A stretch of DNA of 64,000 nt from positions 1-64,000 of the forward strand of contig JANXSZ010000001.1 in NCBI GenBank assembly GCA_025356445.1. The letters run 5' to 3'. How positions within the stretch are numbered: position 1 is the stretch's first letter; every line of letters begins with the position of its first letter. Origin of the DNA: Betaproteobacteria bacterium (GTDB taxonomy: Bacteria; Pseudomonadota; Gammaproteobacteria; Burkholderiales; Burkholderiaceae_C). The notes below the pieces were generated by a model. It made no database searches. It worked only from the letters and a program-made list of their open reading frames with translations, and was not told where the DNA came from. This document shows, piece after piece, positions 1-8,186 of the stretch. The translations under genes were made by a program, and so were the position numbers.

Positions 1-609
1 ATTCAAGCGACGATCACGCGGTGCCGCCCATGCCGCTGGCACCTCCACCGCTTCGAACTTATCGCCCAATGGGTAGTGATACTCGTGCGCGTGCCATTCC
101 ACGGCAGTCTTCAATGCATAGAAGAGCTTGCGTGCTGACCCCGGTGTGTAGCACCGCTCGCGGTCGCCGTCATACAGCGGGTGTGTCTTCTTTTTGTTCG
201 CTGGCTGCGGTATAGGTGTTACTTGCAGCTTTTTCAAAAACGCACTGATGATCTTGTGGCTCAACGTGTCGATGGTGAAGTCGCCAAGGTGGTGCTTGAC
301 CGATTCAACGCCGTATCGCTTGGTATCGGTCAACGTGCTGACCGTCTCCTCATCACCATCTTCGTTGATAGCGGTCTTGGTGTGGACTGCGAGGTATTCG
401 GTCAATGCTTCCGCGACGGTGGTGCGCTCGCTCTTGCGTGAGACTTTTTCACCGCCGCGTATCTTGACCTCTTGTTCCTGCGCCCACTTGACGGCATCTC
501 GCTTCTTGTTTTTGTCGAAGGTCTTGGACAGCGGCGGGTGGCCTTTGATGATTACGCGCGCTTCCCAGAATTCGCGCTCGCCGCGCACTCGCTTGGTAAC
601 TGCTGCCAT
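1..609 (-). CDS. Tyrosine recombinase (integrase), N-terminal part, cut by window edge
   Basis: An open minus-strand frame of 203 codons starts at ATG 609 and runs off the left edge. The N-terminus (begins MAAVTKRVRGERE, then WEARVIIKGHPPLSKTF) resembles the arm-type DNA-binding domain of Burkholderiales phage or island integrases. Residues 60-200 contain TVAEALTEYL and a helical stretch typical of the SAM-like core-binding domain. The catalytic domain with the R-H-R-Y residues would lie outside the window, so activity cannot be judged. A tRNA-Arg 3' fragment lies about 130 bp upstream of the start, which fits an integrase next to its own attachment site. The family call rests on domain resemblance read by eye. 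Confidence 0.75.
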   Translation of the reverse strand, partial: MAAVTKRVRGEREFWEARVIIKGHPPLSKTFDKNKKRDAVKWAQEQEVKIRGGEKVSRKSERTTVAEALTEYLAVHTKTAINEDGDEETVSTLTDTKRYGVESVKHHLGDFTIDTLSHKIISAFLKKLQVTPIPQPANKKKTHPLYDGDRERCYTPGSARKLFYALKTAVEWHAHEYHYPLGDKFEAVEVPAAWAAPRDRRLN

Positions 610-740
610 GGTGTTGCCTCATGATGAAGTGAACCCAAAGGCCCCGATTCGCTGCTTGCTTGGGACTTAATTGGGATTTCATCATAAACGATAGTCCAGA
701 ATCGTTATTGCATGCGGCCTAGCGGCTGATAGTGTTGGGT

Positions 741-785
741 CCTCCTAAGCGCTAGATACAGGTTCGATTCCTGTCGGAGGCACCA
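741..785 (+). other. tRNA-Arg(CCT) 3' fragment, probable att site
   Basis: The sequence matches the 3' half of a tRNA from the anticodon loop onward: CCT anticodon at 744-746, anticodon-stem 3' strand GCGCT at 749-753, T-arm ACAGG-TTCGATT-CCTGT at 758-774, acceptor 3' strand CGGAGGC at 775-781, discriminator A and CCA at 783-785. The bases before 741 (GGGTC) cannot pair with GCGCT and no matching acceptor 5' strand or D-arm is present, so this is not an intact tRNA. Homology that begins at the anticodon loop beside a tyrosine recombinase gene is the usual form of a displaced tRNA end left by island integration. Confidence 0.75.
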
Positions 786-840
786 GCGCCTGCGCCACCT
801 ACACTTGCACCATTAGCAGTACAAGTTCAAAGGTCAGCTC

Positions 841-954
841 ATGCGAATCATGGCCTATTCTGAAGCGCGTAGCTCGTTGAAATCCGTGCTCGATACGGTG
901 AACGACGATGCCGACTTTGACGTTATCGCCTGCCGTGGGCATTACGATGATTGA
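841..954 (+). pseudogene. Truncated YefM/Phd-type antitoxin remnant
   Basis: A 37-codon frame starts at ATG 841 and stops at 952. It reads MRIMAYSEARSSLKSVLD followed by a D-rich segment and DFDVIACRG. This matches the start of YefM-family antitoxins, which normally reach about 80-90 residues. Frame and homology break where the family usually has the RDAPDAVV-like strand. No YoeB-type toxin follows; the next gene is bcsZ on the other strand. I read it as a degraded antitoxin left behind at the edge of the integrated element. A short functional DNA-binding peptide is possible but unlikely. Confidence 0.65.
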
Positions 955-963
955 GCTTGCAAC

Positions 964-2163
964 TCACGCTCCCCGCGTGCATGCCACGCGCCACTTAGGC
1001 ACCAGGCGGCCGTCCGCCGCGAATTTGTAGAACCCGTCATAAGCCCCCAGTCCAAACAAGCTCAGCGCCTGCTCGTAGTACGCCTTGGGCCGAATGGGTT
1101 TGGCTTGCAGGCGGTTGATTTGGGTTTGTAACGCTACTTTGTCACCCCGAGCTTGCAAAAAGGGCAGCAGCGCTGCTGAAAATCCACTGGGTGCAGGTTT
1201 GGCCCCCTCGCCCGACATGATGTTGACCGATTCGGGGGGATAGCCGTTTTTGGCGACAAACTTGCCCATGGGGGCCAGGGTGTCAAGCAGTGCGCGCGAT
1301 GCCGGATCGCTCGGTGAGAGCAAACCGGCCCACAGGTAGACGCGAATCGCGTTGTATGTTCCTTCGCCCCGCTCTGCACCTTGGGCGTCTATTTCAAAGC
1401 CGAGCTTGGCGCGGTACACAATCCAGTCCGGTGAAAAACCTTTGGGGGCAGAGCCGATGATGAGGTTGCGTGACGAGGCGGCGATTTTGGCCCAGGCAGG
1501 ATTCGGGTCGTACTTGGACAACCAGCGCAAGAGGTGCAGGGGCACGTAACTGGGGTTAAGCCGCCAGCGCTCCCCATCCACCTTGAAGCCTTGCGGGCCA
1601 GGCAACAGACTGAGGCCCAGACCGGGCAAATTGGCGGTGGATTCACGCAACATGCGGGCAGCGATCAAGCTGGACAGCGCCGTGAAGCGTGGCTCCTTCC
1701 ACAAGCGCCCGGCTTCACCCAAGGCGTAAACGATCCACAGGTCAGCGTCAGATGCGGGATTGGCGTCCACCACGCCCCAGTTGCCATCATCGCGCTTACC
1801 CCATTGCCAAGCGGGCAGGTGCGCCGTGAGGTCGCCGCTGGCGAGGTTGTTTTCTGTCCATTTCAGGATACGCTCGAAGCTGGGACGGTCATTACCCACC
1901 AGAGAAAAAAACAAACCGTAGGCCTGGGCTTCAGACACGGTGTGGGCACGGGGCGTTTCCGGGTCGGTAATGCGGCCATCAGGAGCAACAAACTGGGTAC
2001 GGAACAGGCTCCAAGCGGGCCATTCATCCTTGCAAACACTGAGATTGGAAGTGGGCTCAGACGCCACGGGCGTTGCAGCCAGAGGTGCGGCCTGCGGCGC
2101 AGACAACAAACCCAGGCAAAGCGACAGGCTCAACGCCAAGGTGCATAAAGAGTGACGGAACAT
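964..2163 (-). CDS. bcsZ: Periplasmic endo-1,4-beta-glucanase, GH8 (BcsZ)
   Basis: The 399-residue product belongs to glycoside hydrolase family 8, the cellulase that accompanies bacterial cellulose synthase and trims glucan chains in the periplasm. The start at 2163 gives a clean signal peptide (MFRHSLCTLALSL... ending near SAPQAA); a longer frame to 2208 would put charged residues in front of it. The GH8 general acid is expected at E78 in TVSEAQAYG. The DANPASDADLW motif at 133-143 carries the conserved acidic residues. Length fits the family. No bcsA, bcsB or bcsC lies in the window, and the next gene upstream is an MFS transporter, so it is an orphan here. Confidence 0.9.
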   Translation of the reverse strand: MFRHSLCTLALSLSLCLGLLSAPQAAPLAATPVASEPTSNLSVCKDEWPAWSLFRTQFVAPDGRITDPETPRAHTVSEAQAYGLFFSLVGNDRPSFERILKWTENNLASGDLTAHLPAWQWGKRDDGNWGVVDANPASDADLWIVYALGEAGRLWKEPRFTALSSLIAARMLRESTANLPGLGLSLLPGPQGFKVDGERWRLNPSYVPLHLLRWLSKYDPNPAWAKIAASSRNLIIGSAPKGFSPDWIVYRAKLGFEIDAQGAERGEGTYNAIRVYLWAGLLSPSDPASRALLDTLAPMGKFVAKNGYPPESVNIMSGEGAKPAPSGFSAALLPFLQARGDKVALQTQINRLQAKPIRPKAYYEQALSLFGLGAYDGFYKFAADGRLVPKWRVACTRGA

Positions 2164-2236
2164 GGGCAGCATTTCCAGGCCAATACGGTGTACACAAGCA
2201 TAAACCACGCTGCTCCTGCACGCCGCAGCAAGGCCA

Positions 2237-3460
2237 TTAGCGCGCTTTGCTGAAAATCAAAGTCTTGGCCTGCGGTGGACGCAGCTGCCAAATCACCCCG
2301 GTGAACGCCAAACCCGCCAGCCACAGCGTGCTGTAGGCCCACTGCACACCCACCCCATCGGCCAAGCTGCCAATCAGCAAGCCCGCGATTTGCGCACCAC
2401 CGGTCACGCTCATCATCAGCAATGCGGACAATTTGGACGATTGGCTGGGGGCGGCGTCAATCATCAGCGCCAGCAGCATGGGGAACACCACACCCACGCC
2501 CATGCCAAACAGCAGGTTGCACAGACCGTAAACCACCGCCATGCCATGGTGAGGCACCAACACCGCGACACCCAGGCCCAGCACGGCCAGCAGGTTCAAG
2601 CGCCACAGCTTTTGGCCTAACGGCCACGCACTGTGGAAGAAAGCCTGCCAGCAGCGCACCACGCACATGCCTGTCACAAAGCACTGCATCCCGAAACGGG
2701 CCGCGTTAGGGCTGAGCGCTTGTGTCTGCGTGCCATAGCTCACGTACCAAAAATACTGCCCCCATTCGATATAGCCTGTCAGCACGCCCGCCACCATGCA
2801 GATGGCCACCAAAGGGTTGCGCATCAATCGCAGGTAACTGACTGGGGCAACAGGAACCGGGCTGGTGGCACCGTGTGGATACACCGTCAAAAACGGTTTG
2901 CGCGGCACAAAGGCGAGGATGGCTGCACCCAGTGGCAGCAAGAACAACTCGTAAGGCAAGCGCCAGCTGGTGCTGAAATGGTGCAAGCCGATCACCAAGC
3001 CCGGCGTAATGATGGTGCCCGCACTGAAGGCCACATCCACCAGACTGAGCACACGGGAGCGGGCTTGGGGTTCGGTGTACACGTCCGCCAAGATACTGTG
3101 GCCTAAGGTGATGAGGGCAGATTCGACCATGGCGATGCCAAAGAAACCCAGCGCAATGCCCCAAAACGCAGGAGACAACACAATCACCCCGACCGCCACC
3201 GCTGCCGTACAGCAGTAGCTTAAAAACAGCGTTCTGGCAGGGTAAGCCTGTGCGATCCGCCCGCCCTGAATGGCCCCCAGCACATTGCCCGAGGCCCACA
3301 CCATCATCAGCACACCCAGCTGCTTGTAATTGCCCAGTTCAGCGTGCAATTCGGGCGTCACTGCGCCCAAAATGGCGGCGAACAAACCCCAGCACAACGC
3401 AACGTAAGTAACAGCCCAGGCGAGGTAAGGGATGCCAACGACAAATTTTTTGAAATTCAC
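2237..3460 (-). CDS. MFS transporter
   Basis: A 407-residue, strongly hydrophobic protein with about twelve predicted membrane helices and the general layout of the major facilitator superfamily, including a GNVLGAIQGGRIAQ segment between helices 2 and 3 and long small-residue helices such as GLFAAILGAV. The start codon is GTG (MNFKKFVVGIPYLAW). The substrate cannot be read from the sequence. It lies 47 bp downstream of plsC on the same strand and 73 bp upstream of the bcsZ start. It could be cotranscribed with the pyr/plsC series, but nothing in the sequence ties it to those pathways. Confidence 0.8.
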   Translation of the reverse strand: MNFKKFVVGIPYLAWAVTYVALCWGLFAAILGAVTPELHAELGNYKQLGVLMMVWASGNVLGAIQGGRIAQAYPARTLFLSYCCTAAVAVGVIVLSPAFWGIALGFFGIAMVESALITLGHSILADVYTEPQARSRVLSLVDVAFSAGTIITPGLVIGLHHFSTSWRLPYELFLLPLGAAILAFVPRKPFLTVYPHGATSPVPVAPVSYLRLMRNPLVAICMVAGVLTGYIEWGQYFWYVSYGTQTQALSPNAARFGMQCFVTGMCVVRCWQAFFHSAWPLGQKLWRLNLLAVLGLGVAVLVPHHGMAVVYGLCNLLFGMGVGVVFPMLLALMIDAAPSQSSKLSALLMMSVTGGAQIAGLLIGSLADGVGVQWAYSTLWLAGLAFTGVIWQLRPPQAKTLIFSKAR

Positions 3461-3507
3461 GAAAGACTGAATGCGGTAGTAAACCGGAAGTCTAAGCGCA
3501 GAGTGGC

Positions 3508-4266
3508 TCAGCCGGCGGTACGCAGCCGGTCAACCTCGGTACGTAACGCCGCCGTCCAGGCCCGCCGGTCGCGCCCGTCCGCTGTTTGCGGTGTGCCCAC
3601 CGTCACGATGACCACCAGTGGCGGCGCTGTCAATGTACGCCAGAGCGATTGCCACAGACTGTCATCGCCCACATACGCTGGGGTGGTACTGGGCTGGCCC
3701 GTTGCAGCATCCACAAACCGCAAAGCCAGCGGCTGGATGGGTACCTGGGCGGAAATGGCGGCCTGCGTCAGGTTCGCGTGGAACGGCAACAGCCCCGTGC
3801 CATCGCTGGTCGTGCCCTCAGGGAACACAGCCACCACATGACCCGCGCGCAAACTTTCGGCCATGGTGTGCACCACACGCATCGCATCCCGGCGGCTTTC
3901 CCGCTCAATGAACAGTGTGCCGACCCCCACCGTCAAGGTGCCAATCACGGGCCAGTGTTTCAAATCAGCTTTCGCCACAAAACGGCAGTAGCGCACAGCA
4001 TGGACGATGGCGATGTCCAGCCACGAGATGTGGTTGGCGATCAACAGCACAGGGCCAGGACTGAAGGGGACACCCTTTACTTCTAATTGAATAGCTATGC
4101 GAGCAAGCAGGCCCTGCGACCACACCACAACACGTTGTTCCCGTTGGGCAGGTTGCAAGCTGGGAAAGCGCAGCAAAATCGTCAGCAACCCGACCAGCAC
4201 ATGGCTCAGCAAGCGCAGCAGTTTCCAGACTGCCAGCCCTTGCCGCATCATTGCATCAGTGTGCAT
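3508..4266 (-). CDS. plsC: 1-acyl-sn-glycerol-3-phosphate acyltransferase
   Basis: A 252-residue inner-membrane enzyme that transfers an acyl chain to lysophosphatidic acid to give phosphatidic acid in phospholipid synthesis. Evidence: the NHx4D catalytic motif at 78-84 (NHISWLD), the VFPEGTTSDG motif at 147-156, and one N-terminal hydrophobic helix at about 15-35. The start at 4266 overlaps the 3' end of pyrC' by 11 nt, which suggests translational coupling in a pyrimidine-phospholipid operon. Residues 57-62 (around RIAIQLE) are encoded by a copy of the 5-7-5 dispersed palindrome found elsewhere in the window; the frame stays open. Confidence 0.9.
   Translation of the reverse strand: MHTDAMMRQGLAVWKLLRLLSHVLVGLLTILLRFPSLQPAQREQRVVVWSQGLLARIAIQLEVKGVPFSPGPVLLIANHISWLDIAIVHAVRYCRFVAKADLKHWPVIGTLTVGVGTLFIERESRRDAMRVVHTMAESLRAGHVVAVFPEGTTSDGTGLLPFHANLTQAAISAQVPIQPLALRFVDAATGQPSTTPAYVGDDSLWQSLWRTLTAPPLVVIVTVGTPQTADGRDRRAWTAALRTEVDRLRTAG
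4079..4095. repeat. Dispersed 5-7-5 palindrome copy inside plsC
   Basis: ACTTC-N7-ATAGC; one arm matches the consensus, the other is degenerate. GCGAGCAAGC follows, a flank seen with such repeats in related genomes as far as I recall. Confidence 0.4.
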
Positions 4267-5587
4267 GAGCTATCTGGGATGCCACAGAAACGTTCGCGTC
4301 AAAAGCCACGTGTCCACCGACCAGCGTATAACGCACCCGCCCCGGCAACGCGTAGCCGCCAAACGGCGTGTGCTTACCCTGGCTGCGCAGCGCATCGGGC
4401 TGCACCACCCATTCAGCCTGCGGGTCAAAAATGCACACATCTGCCACACCACCCACACGCAAATGCCCCGTATCGGCCTGCAAAGTGCCCAGCGATGCCC
4501 CCAAAACGCGGCTGGGTTCGCTGGTCAGCACAGCCAGAGCGCGCATCAAGGTGGTGTCTGTGGCATCCGTGTTCCACTTCAGCGCCAAACTCAGCAGCAA
4601 CTCCAGGCCCGTAGCACCGGCTTCAGCTTCGGCAAAAGGCAAGGTTTTGGCATCTTCGTCCACCGGCGTGTGGTCAGACACCAGCGCGTCGATGGTGCCG
4701 TCCGCCAGTGCGGCCCGCAGCGCATCGCGGTCGCGCTGCTGGCGCAAAGGCGGGTTCAGGCGGGCGCGGCTGTCGAAAAATCCGATGTCGGCATCGGTCA
4801 AATGCAGCGAATTGATGCTGACATCGCAGCTCACACTCAAGCCCTCACTCTTGGCACGACGCACCAGCTCCACCCCGGCAGCACTGCTGAGGCGACAAAT
4901 ATGAACGCGGGCACCCGTGGCTCGCATCAGCTCAAAAATCGTGTGCAGTGCAATCGTTTCAGCGGCAACCGGCACGCCGCCCAGCCCCAGACGTGTTGCC
5001 AGCGGGCCACTCGCCGCCACGCCTTTGCCCAGGTGCAGCTCTTGCGGACGCAGCCACACGGTATAGCCAAAGGTGCTGGCGTACTGCAAGGCACGTTGCA
5101 GGACTTGGGTGTTGCTCAAAGGCACTTCAGCCTGGCTGAACCCGACACAACCTGCCTCAGTCAACGCCGACATCTCGGTCAGCACCTCGCCTTGCAGATT
5201 GCGCGTCAAGGCCCCCAGCGGCAACACGCGGGACTGGTGCAGCTTTTCGGCACGGAATTTCAACATCTCCACCAGGCCGGGTTCGTCCAGCACCGGATCG
5301 GTATCGGGCGGGCAAACCAAGCTGGTCACACCGCCCGCCACAGCAGCAGCCATCTCGCTGTGCAACATCCGCGCATGCTCATGACCCGGTTCGCGCAGAC
5401 GCACCGCCAGATCGACCAAGCCCGGCATCACGATACAACCTTTGGCGTCAATGACGCGCTGGGGGTGGAAATCAGGCGCTATGGTGTTGATAGCAACCAA
5501 GCGTCCAGCAGCAAGCGCTACGTCGCAGATTTGATCGAAATTGCTGGCAGGGTCAATGACACGGCCATTTTGGATGAGGATTTTCAT
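4256..5587 (-). CDS. pyrC': Dihydroorotase-like protein, probably non-catalytic (PyrC'/PyrX)
   Basis: A 443-residue amidohydrolase-fold protein of the dihydroorotase family. The zinc-binding signature normally reads DxHxHLREPG; here residues 59-68 are DLAVRLREPG, so the two metal-binding histidines are A61 and R63. This loss is the hallmark of the Pseudomonas-type PyrC', which does not catalyse the reaction and instead forms part of the aspartate transcarbamoylase holoenzyme. Position supports this: pyrB lies 75 bp upstream on the same strand. The CPPDTDP and SDHTPVD segments of the family remain recognisable. The true dihydroorotase must be encoded elsewhere. Codons for VAINTIAP (31-38) overlap a copy of the dispersed palindrome. 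Confidence 0.9.
   Translation of the reverse strand: MKILIQNGRVIDPASNFDQICDVALAAGRLVAINTIAPDFHPQRVIDAKGCIVMPGLVDLAVRLREPGHEHARMLHSEMAAAVAGGVTSLVCPPDTDPVLDEPGLVEMLKFRAEKLHQSRVLPLGALTRNLQGEVLTEMSALTEAGCVGFSQAEVPLSNTQVLQRALQYASTFGYTVWLRPQELHLGKGVAASGPLATRLGLGGVPVAAETIALHTIFELMRATGARVHICRLSSAAGVELVRRAKSEGLSVSCDVSINSLHLTDADIGFFDSRARLNPPLRQQRDRDALRAALADGTIDALVSDHTPVDEDAKTLPFAEAEAGATGLELLLSLALKWNTDATDTTLMRALAVLTSEPSRVLGASLGTLQADTGHLRVGGVADVCIFDPQAEWVVQPDALRSQGKHTPFGGYALPGRVRYTLVGGHVAFDANVSVASQIAHAH
5478..5494. repeat. Dispersed 5-7-5 palindrome copy inside pyrC'
   Basis: Perfect GCTAT-N7-ATAGC, in frame near the start of pyrC'. An AAGCGCTA-like segment follows about 25 nt later. Confidence 0.55.
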
Positions 5588-5635
5588 ATTTTGGAAAGAA
5601 ATAAGGTGTTAATGCAGTCTGAATGAGCTGTAAAA

Positions 5636-5652
5636 GCTATCAAAAAAATAGC
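5636..5652. repeat. Dispersed 5-7-5 palindrome copy between pyrB and pyrC'
   Basis: Perfect GCTAT-N7-ATAGC with an A-rich centre, in the 75-bp gap between the pyrB stop and the pyrC' start. Confidence 0.7.
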
Positions 5653-5662
5653 ACTCACCACC

Positions 5663-6625
5663 TTAAGCCTCGTTCCCCGCCACGATCCCCATCACCGCCA
5701 TACGTACCGCGATGCCGAAGGTGACTTGCGGCAGGATCACGCTTTGTTTGCCATCGACCACGGCGGAATCAATTTCTACGCCTCGGTTGATGGGGCCAGG
5801 GTGCATGACGATGGCGTCGGGTTTGGCTAAGTGAAGTTTCTCGGGGGTCAGGCCGTAGCTTTTAAAAAACTCCTGGCTGGATGGCAGCAGCGCACCGCTC
5901 ATGCGCTCGTTTTGCAGGCGCAGCATGATGACTACATCGCAATCCTTAATGCCTTCTTCCAGCGTGTGGCAAACGCGCACGCCCATGTGCGCCATGTCGC
6001 TGGGCACCAGGGTTTTAGGGCCAACGACGCGCACCTCAGCGCAGCCCAGCGTGGTCAAGGCGTGGATGTCGGAGCGGGCCACGCGCGAATGCAGCACGTC
6101 ACCTACGATGGCGACAGTGAGGTTGGCAAAGTCTTTTTTGTAGTGCCGGATGGTGTACATGTCCAGCAAGCCCTGCGTGGGATGGGCATGGCGGCCATCG
6201 CCTGCATTGACGACGTGGACATGCGGTGCGACATGCTGGGCAATCAGGTACGGGGCACCAGATTCGCTGTGGCGCACCACAAACAGGTCAGCGGCCATGG
6301 CACTCAGGTTGGCGATGGTGTCGAGGAGTGACTCACCTTTGCTGGCGCTGGAGCGGGCGATGTCCAGGTTAATCACGTCCGCGCTGAGGCGCTTGGCGGC
6401 GATCTCGAAGGTGGTGCGGGTGCGGGTGGAGTTCTCAAAGAACAGATTGAACACGCTTTTACCGCGCAGCAGGGGCACTTTTTTGACTTCACGGTCGTTC
6501 ACGCTGACGAAGTTGGCTGCGGTGTCGAGAATGTGGGTCAGGATGCTTTTGGGCAGACCTTCGATGGAGAGCAGGTGAATCAGCTCGCCGTTTTTGTTCA
6601 GCTGGGGGTTGCGTTTGTAGAGCAT
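5663..6625 (-). CDS. pyrB: Aspartate carbamoyltransferase catalytic subunit
   Basis: A 320-residue enzyme that joins carbamoyl phosphate and aspartate to make carbamoyl aspartate, the first committed step of pyrimidine synthesis. The carbamoyl-phosphate loop [13 protein letters not shown] is at 62-74, with [12 protein letters not shown] and MHPGPINRG further on. Length fits the family. It sits between pyrR and pyrC', as in pseudomonads where PyrB and inactive PyrC' form a dodecameric complex. The ATG lies 24 nt downstream of the pyrR stop. No gene for a PyrI-type regulatory subunit is present. Confidence 0.96.
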   Translation of the reverse strand: MLYKRNPQLNKNGELIHLLSIEGLPKSILTHILDTAANFVSVNDREVKKVPLLRGKSVFNLFFENSTRTRTTFEIAAKRLSADVINLDIARSSASKGESLLDTIANLSAMAADLFVVRHSESGAPYLIAQHVAPHVHVVNAGDGRHAHPTQGLLDMYTIRHYKKDFANLTVAIVGDVLHSRVARSDIHALTTLGCAEVRVVGPKTLVPSDMAHMGVRVCHTLEEGIKDCDVVIMLRLQNERMSGALLPSSQEFFKSYGLTPEKLHLAKPDAIVMHPGPINRGVEIDSAVVDGKQSVILPQVTFGIAVRMAVMGIVAGNEA

Positions 6626-6649
6626 GAATAAATCCTAAGGGGCGGGGCT

Positions 6650-7165
6650 TCAGGCTTCTACGTGGAAGCTGAAAACACCCGTCTCGCTGCGGGCCAGGGC
6701 CAGCAACTGGGTGGGGGCCAGGGCGATGCGGGCGGCAGCGTAGTCGGGTTGCAGCGGCAGTTCGCGCCCGCCCCGGTCTACCAACACGGCCAGCTGCACG
6801 CTGGCCGGACGGCCATAGTCAAACAGCTCGTTGATGACGGCGCGAATGGTGCGGCCTGTTTGCAGCACATCGTCGAGCAAGATGATGTGGGTATGGTTCA
6901 CGTCAAACGTGAGCTGGGTCTGACCACTGCCTGCCGCAAGACCTCGGCGTTTGTAATCGTCTCGGTGCATGGCAGACGAAATGATGCCAGGTGCGCCCGC
7001 AATGCCTAAATCCTGGTGCAGCCGCTGGGCCAGCCACGCACCGCCCGAGGTGATGCCAACCAAGTGGCAATTCCCTTGATGTGGGTTGAGCAACTGTTGC
7101 ACGCCCCGCAAAAACTCACGGTACAGCGCCTCCGCATCTAAAAGTAAAACGCCCGTCTGACTCAT
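6650..7165 (-). CDS. pyrR: PyrR bifunctional pyr regulator / uracil phosphoribosyltransferase
   Basis: A 171-residue phosphoribosyltransferase-fold protein. The PRPP-binding loop is clear in IILLDDVLQTGRTIRA (about 94-109), and SSAMHRDDYKRRG gives the flexible loop. In Bacillus PyrR binds pyr mRNA to control attenuation and also has weak uracil phosphoribosyltransferase activity; in Proteobacteria its regulatory role is less certain. Its 5' end overlaps the ruvX stop by 4 nt and pyrB follows directly. I found no obvious PyrR-binding attenuator hairpin in the 24-nt gap before pyrB, so a direct attenuation role in this operon is not supported by the sequence. Confidence 0.92.
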   Translation of the reverse strand: MSQTGVLLLDAEALYREFLRGVQQLLNPHQGNCHLVGITSGGAWLAQRLHQDLGIAGAPGIISSAMHRDDYKRRGLAAGSGQTQLTFDVNHTHIILLDDVLQTGRTIRAVINELFDYGRPASVQLAVLVDRGGRELPLQPDYAAARIALAPTQLLALARSETGVFSFHVEA

Positions 7166-7575
7166 GAAAGCTGCCTTAAAAATTGTTCAAGAATGATGCA
7201 AGCCGAAGCGGCATCGGCGTCTTTGGCGCCTCCTGCCAGCGCTTCGGTGGTGCTGTAGCGCTCATCGACCTCATAGACCTGCACATTGAAGCGCCCTCGC
7301 AATTGGCGCGCAAAGCGCTGGGCCAGCCGGGTGTTCTCGTGCGGTGCACCATCAGGGTGAAACGGCACACCCACCACCAGCGCATCAGGCTGCCATTCTT
7401 TGATACGGGCAGCAATCAGCGGGAAGCGGGCATCGCCTTCGGCTTTGATCGTGGCTTGCGGCGTGGCTTGCCCCAGCAAGCGGTTGCCTGAGGCGACACC
7501 GGTGCGTTTGGTGCCGTAGTCGAAAGCAAGAAAACTTGTGAAATGGGTCGGTACGTCCAGCGGTGGCAGGCTCAT
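7162..7575 (-). CDS. ruvX: Putative pre-16S rRNA nuclease / Holliday junction resolvase-like YqgF
   Basis: A 137-residue RNase H-fold protein of the YqgF/RuvX family, implicated in 16S rRNA 5'-end maturation and earlier proposed as a Holliday junction resolvase. The first catalytic Asp is D19 in FLAFDYGTKRTGVASG. The VVGVPFHPDG strand and the VDERYSTTEA motif supply the other conserved acidic residues. Its ATG overlaps the yqgE stop by 4 nt and its stop overlaps pyrR by 4 nt, so all three are likely translated in a coupled way. The yqgE-ruvX-pyrR order is common in Proteobacteria. Confidence 0.92.
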   Translation of the reverse strand: MSLPPLDVPTHFTSFLAFDYGTKRTGVASGNRLLGQATPQATIKAEGDARFPLIAARIKEWQPDALVVGVPFHPDGAPHENTRLAQRFARQLRGRFNVQVYEVDERYSTTEALAGGAKDADAASACIILEQFLRQLS

Positions 7576-8171
7576 GCGTGCCCCGCTTCAGTAGACAGCA
7601 TCCAGGCTTGCATCCCCAACAAACCGAGTGCTTTGTCGTAGCGCTCAGCGACAGGGGTATCGAAAATAACACCCAAGTCAGCAGCCACGGTGAGCCAGAA
7701 ATTCTCCCCGATTTCACTCTCCAACTGCCCTTCGCCCCAGGCCGCGTAGCCCAGCGTCACCAGCACCTTGCGCGGCCCGGCACCGCTGGAAAGTGCCTCC
7801 AACACGTCTTTGGAGGTGGTCATCTCAAGACCACCCGGAATCGTCATGGTGGACGCGTAGACCGGATCAGCAGGCTTATCAGCATCAGCAAACACGGCTT
7901 CGTGCAGCACAAAGCCCCTGTCGGTCTGCACCGGGCCACCTTGAAGCACAGGGGTGTCCATCAGGTCATCGCGGCGCAGGGGAAGCTCGACTTTGTCGAA
8001 CAGGTTACGCAAAGAGATGTCGCTGGGCTTGTTGATAACGAGGCCCAAAGCGCCCCGGTCACTGTGCTCGCACAGGTAGACCACGCTGCGGGCAAAAACA
8101 TCGTCCTCCAACCCCGGCATCGCTATCAGGAAATGGTGCGTGAGGTTGGTGAGCGCAAAATCGGAAGACAT
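7572..8171 (-). CDS. yqgE: YqgE/AlgH family protein (UPF0301)
   Basis: A 199-residue protein of the AlgH/YqgE family. Recognisable segments are HHFLIAMPGLEDDVFARSVV near the start, GLVINKPSDISL, VLQGGPVQTDRGFVLH, and VTLGYAAWGEGQLESEI. The biochemical function of the family is not established; AlgH was first linked to alginate regulation in Pseudomonas. The start at 8171 matches the usual family N-terminus (MSSDFALTNLTHHFLIAMPG); the frame is open further upstream but that part overlaps the divergent photolyase gene. It is the first gene of the series yqgE-ruvX-pyrR-pyrB-pyrC'-plsC. Its start lies only 15 bp from the divergent photolyase start. Confidence 0.92.
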   Translation of the reverse strand: MSSDFALTNLTHHFLIAMPGLEDDVFARSVVYLCEHSDRGALGLVINKPSDISLRNLFDKVELPLRRDDLMDTPVLQGGPVQTDRGFVLHEAVFADADKPADPVYASTMTIPGGLEMTTSKDVLEALSSGAGPRKVLVTLGYAAWGEGQLESEIGENFWLTVAADLGVIFDTPVAERYDKALGLLGMQAWMLSTEAGHA

Positions 8172-8186
8172 GAAAAGGATTTTACG

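Noticed and set aside
721-785. Intact tRNA-Arg gene
   Set aside because: Only the anticodon loop onward matches; the 5' stem bases do not pair and no D-arm is present.
4097-5626. Long plus-strand ORF of 509 codons opposite pyrC'
   Set aside because: Antisense shadow of pyrC' and its flanks; basic, low-hydrophobicity composition and no domain, while the minus strand encodes a clear family member.
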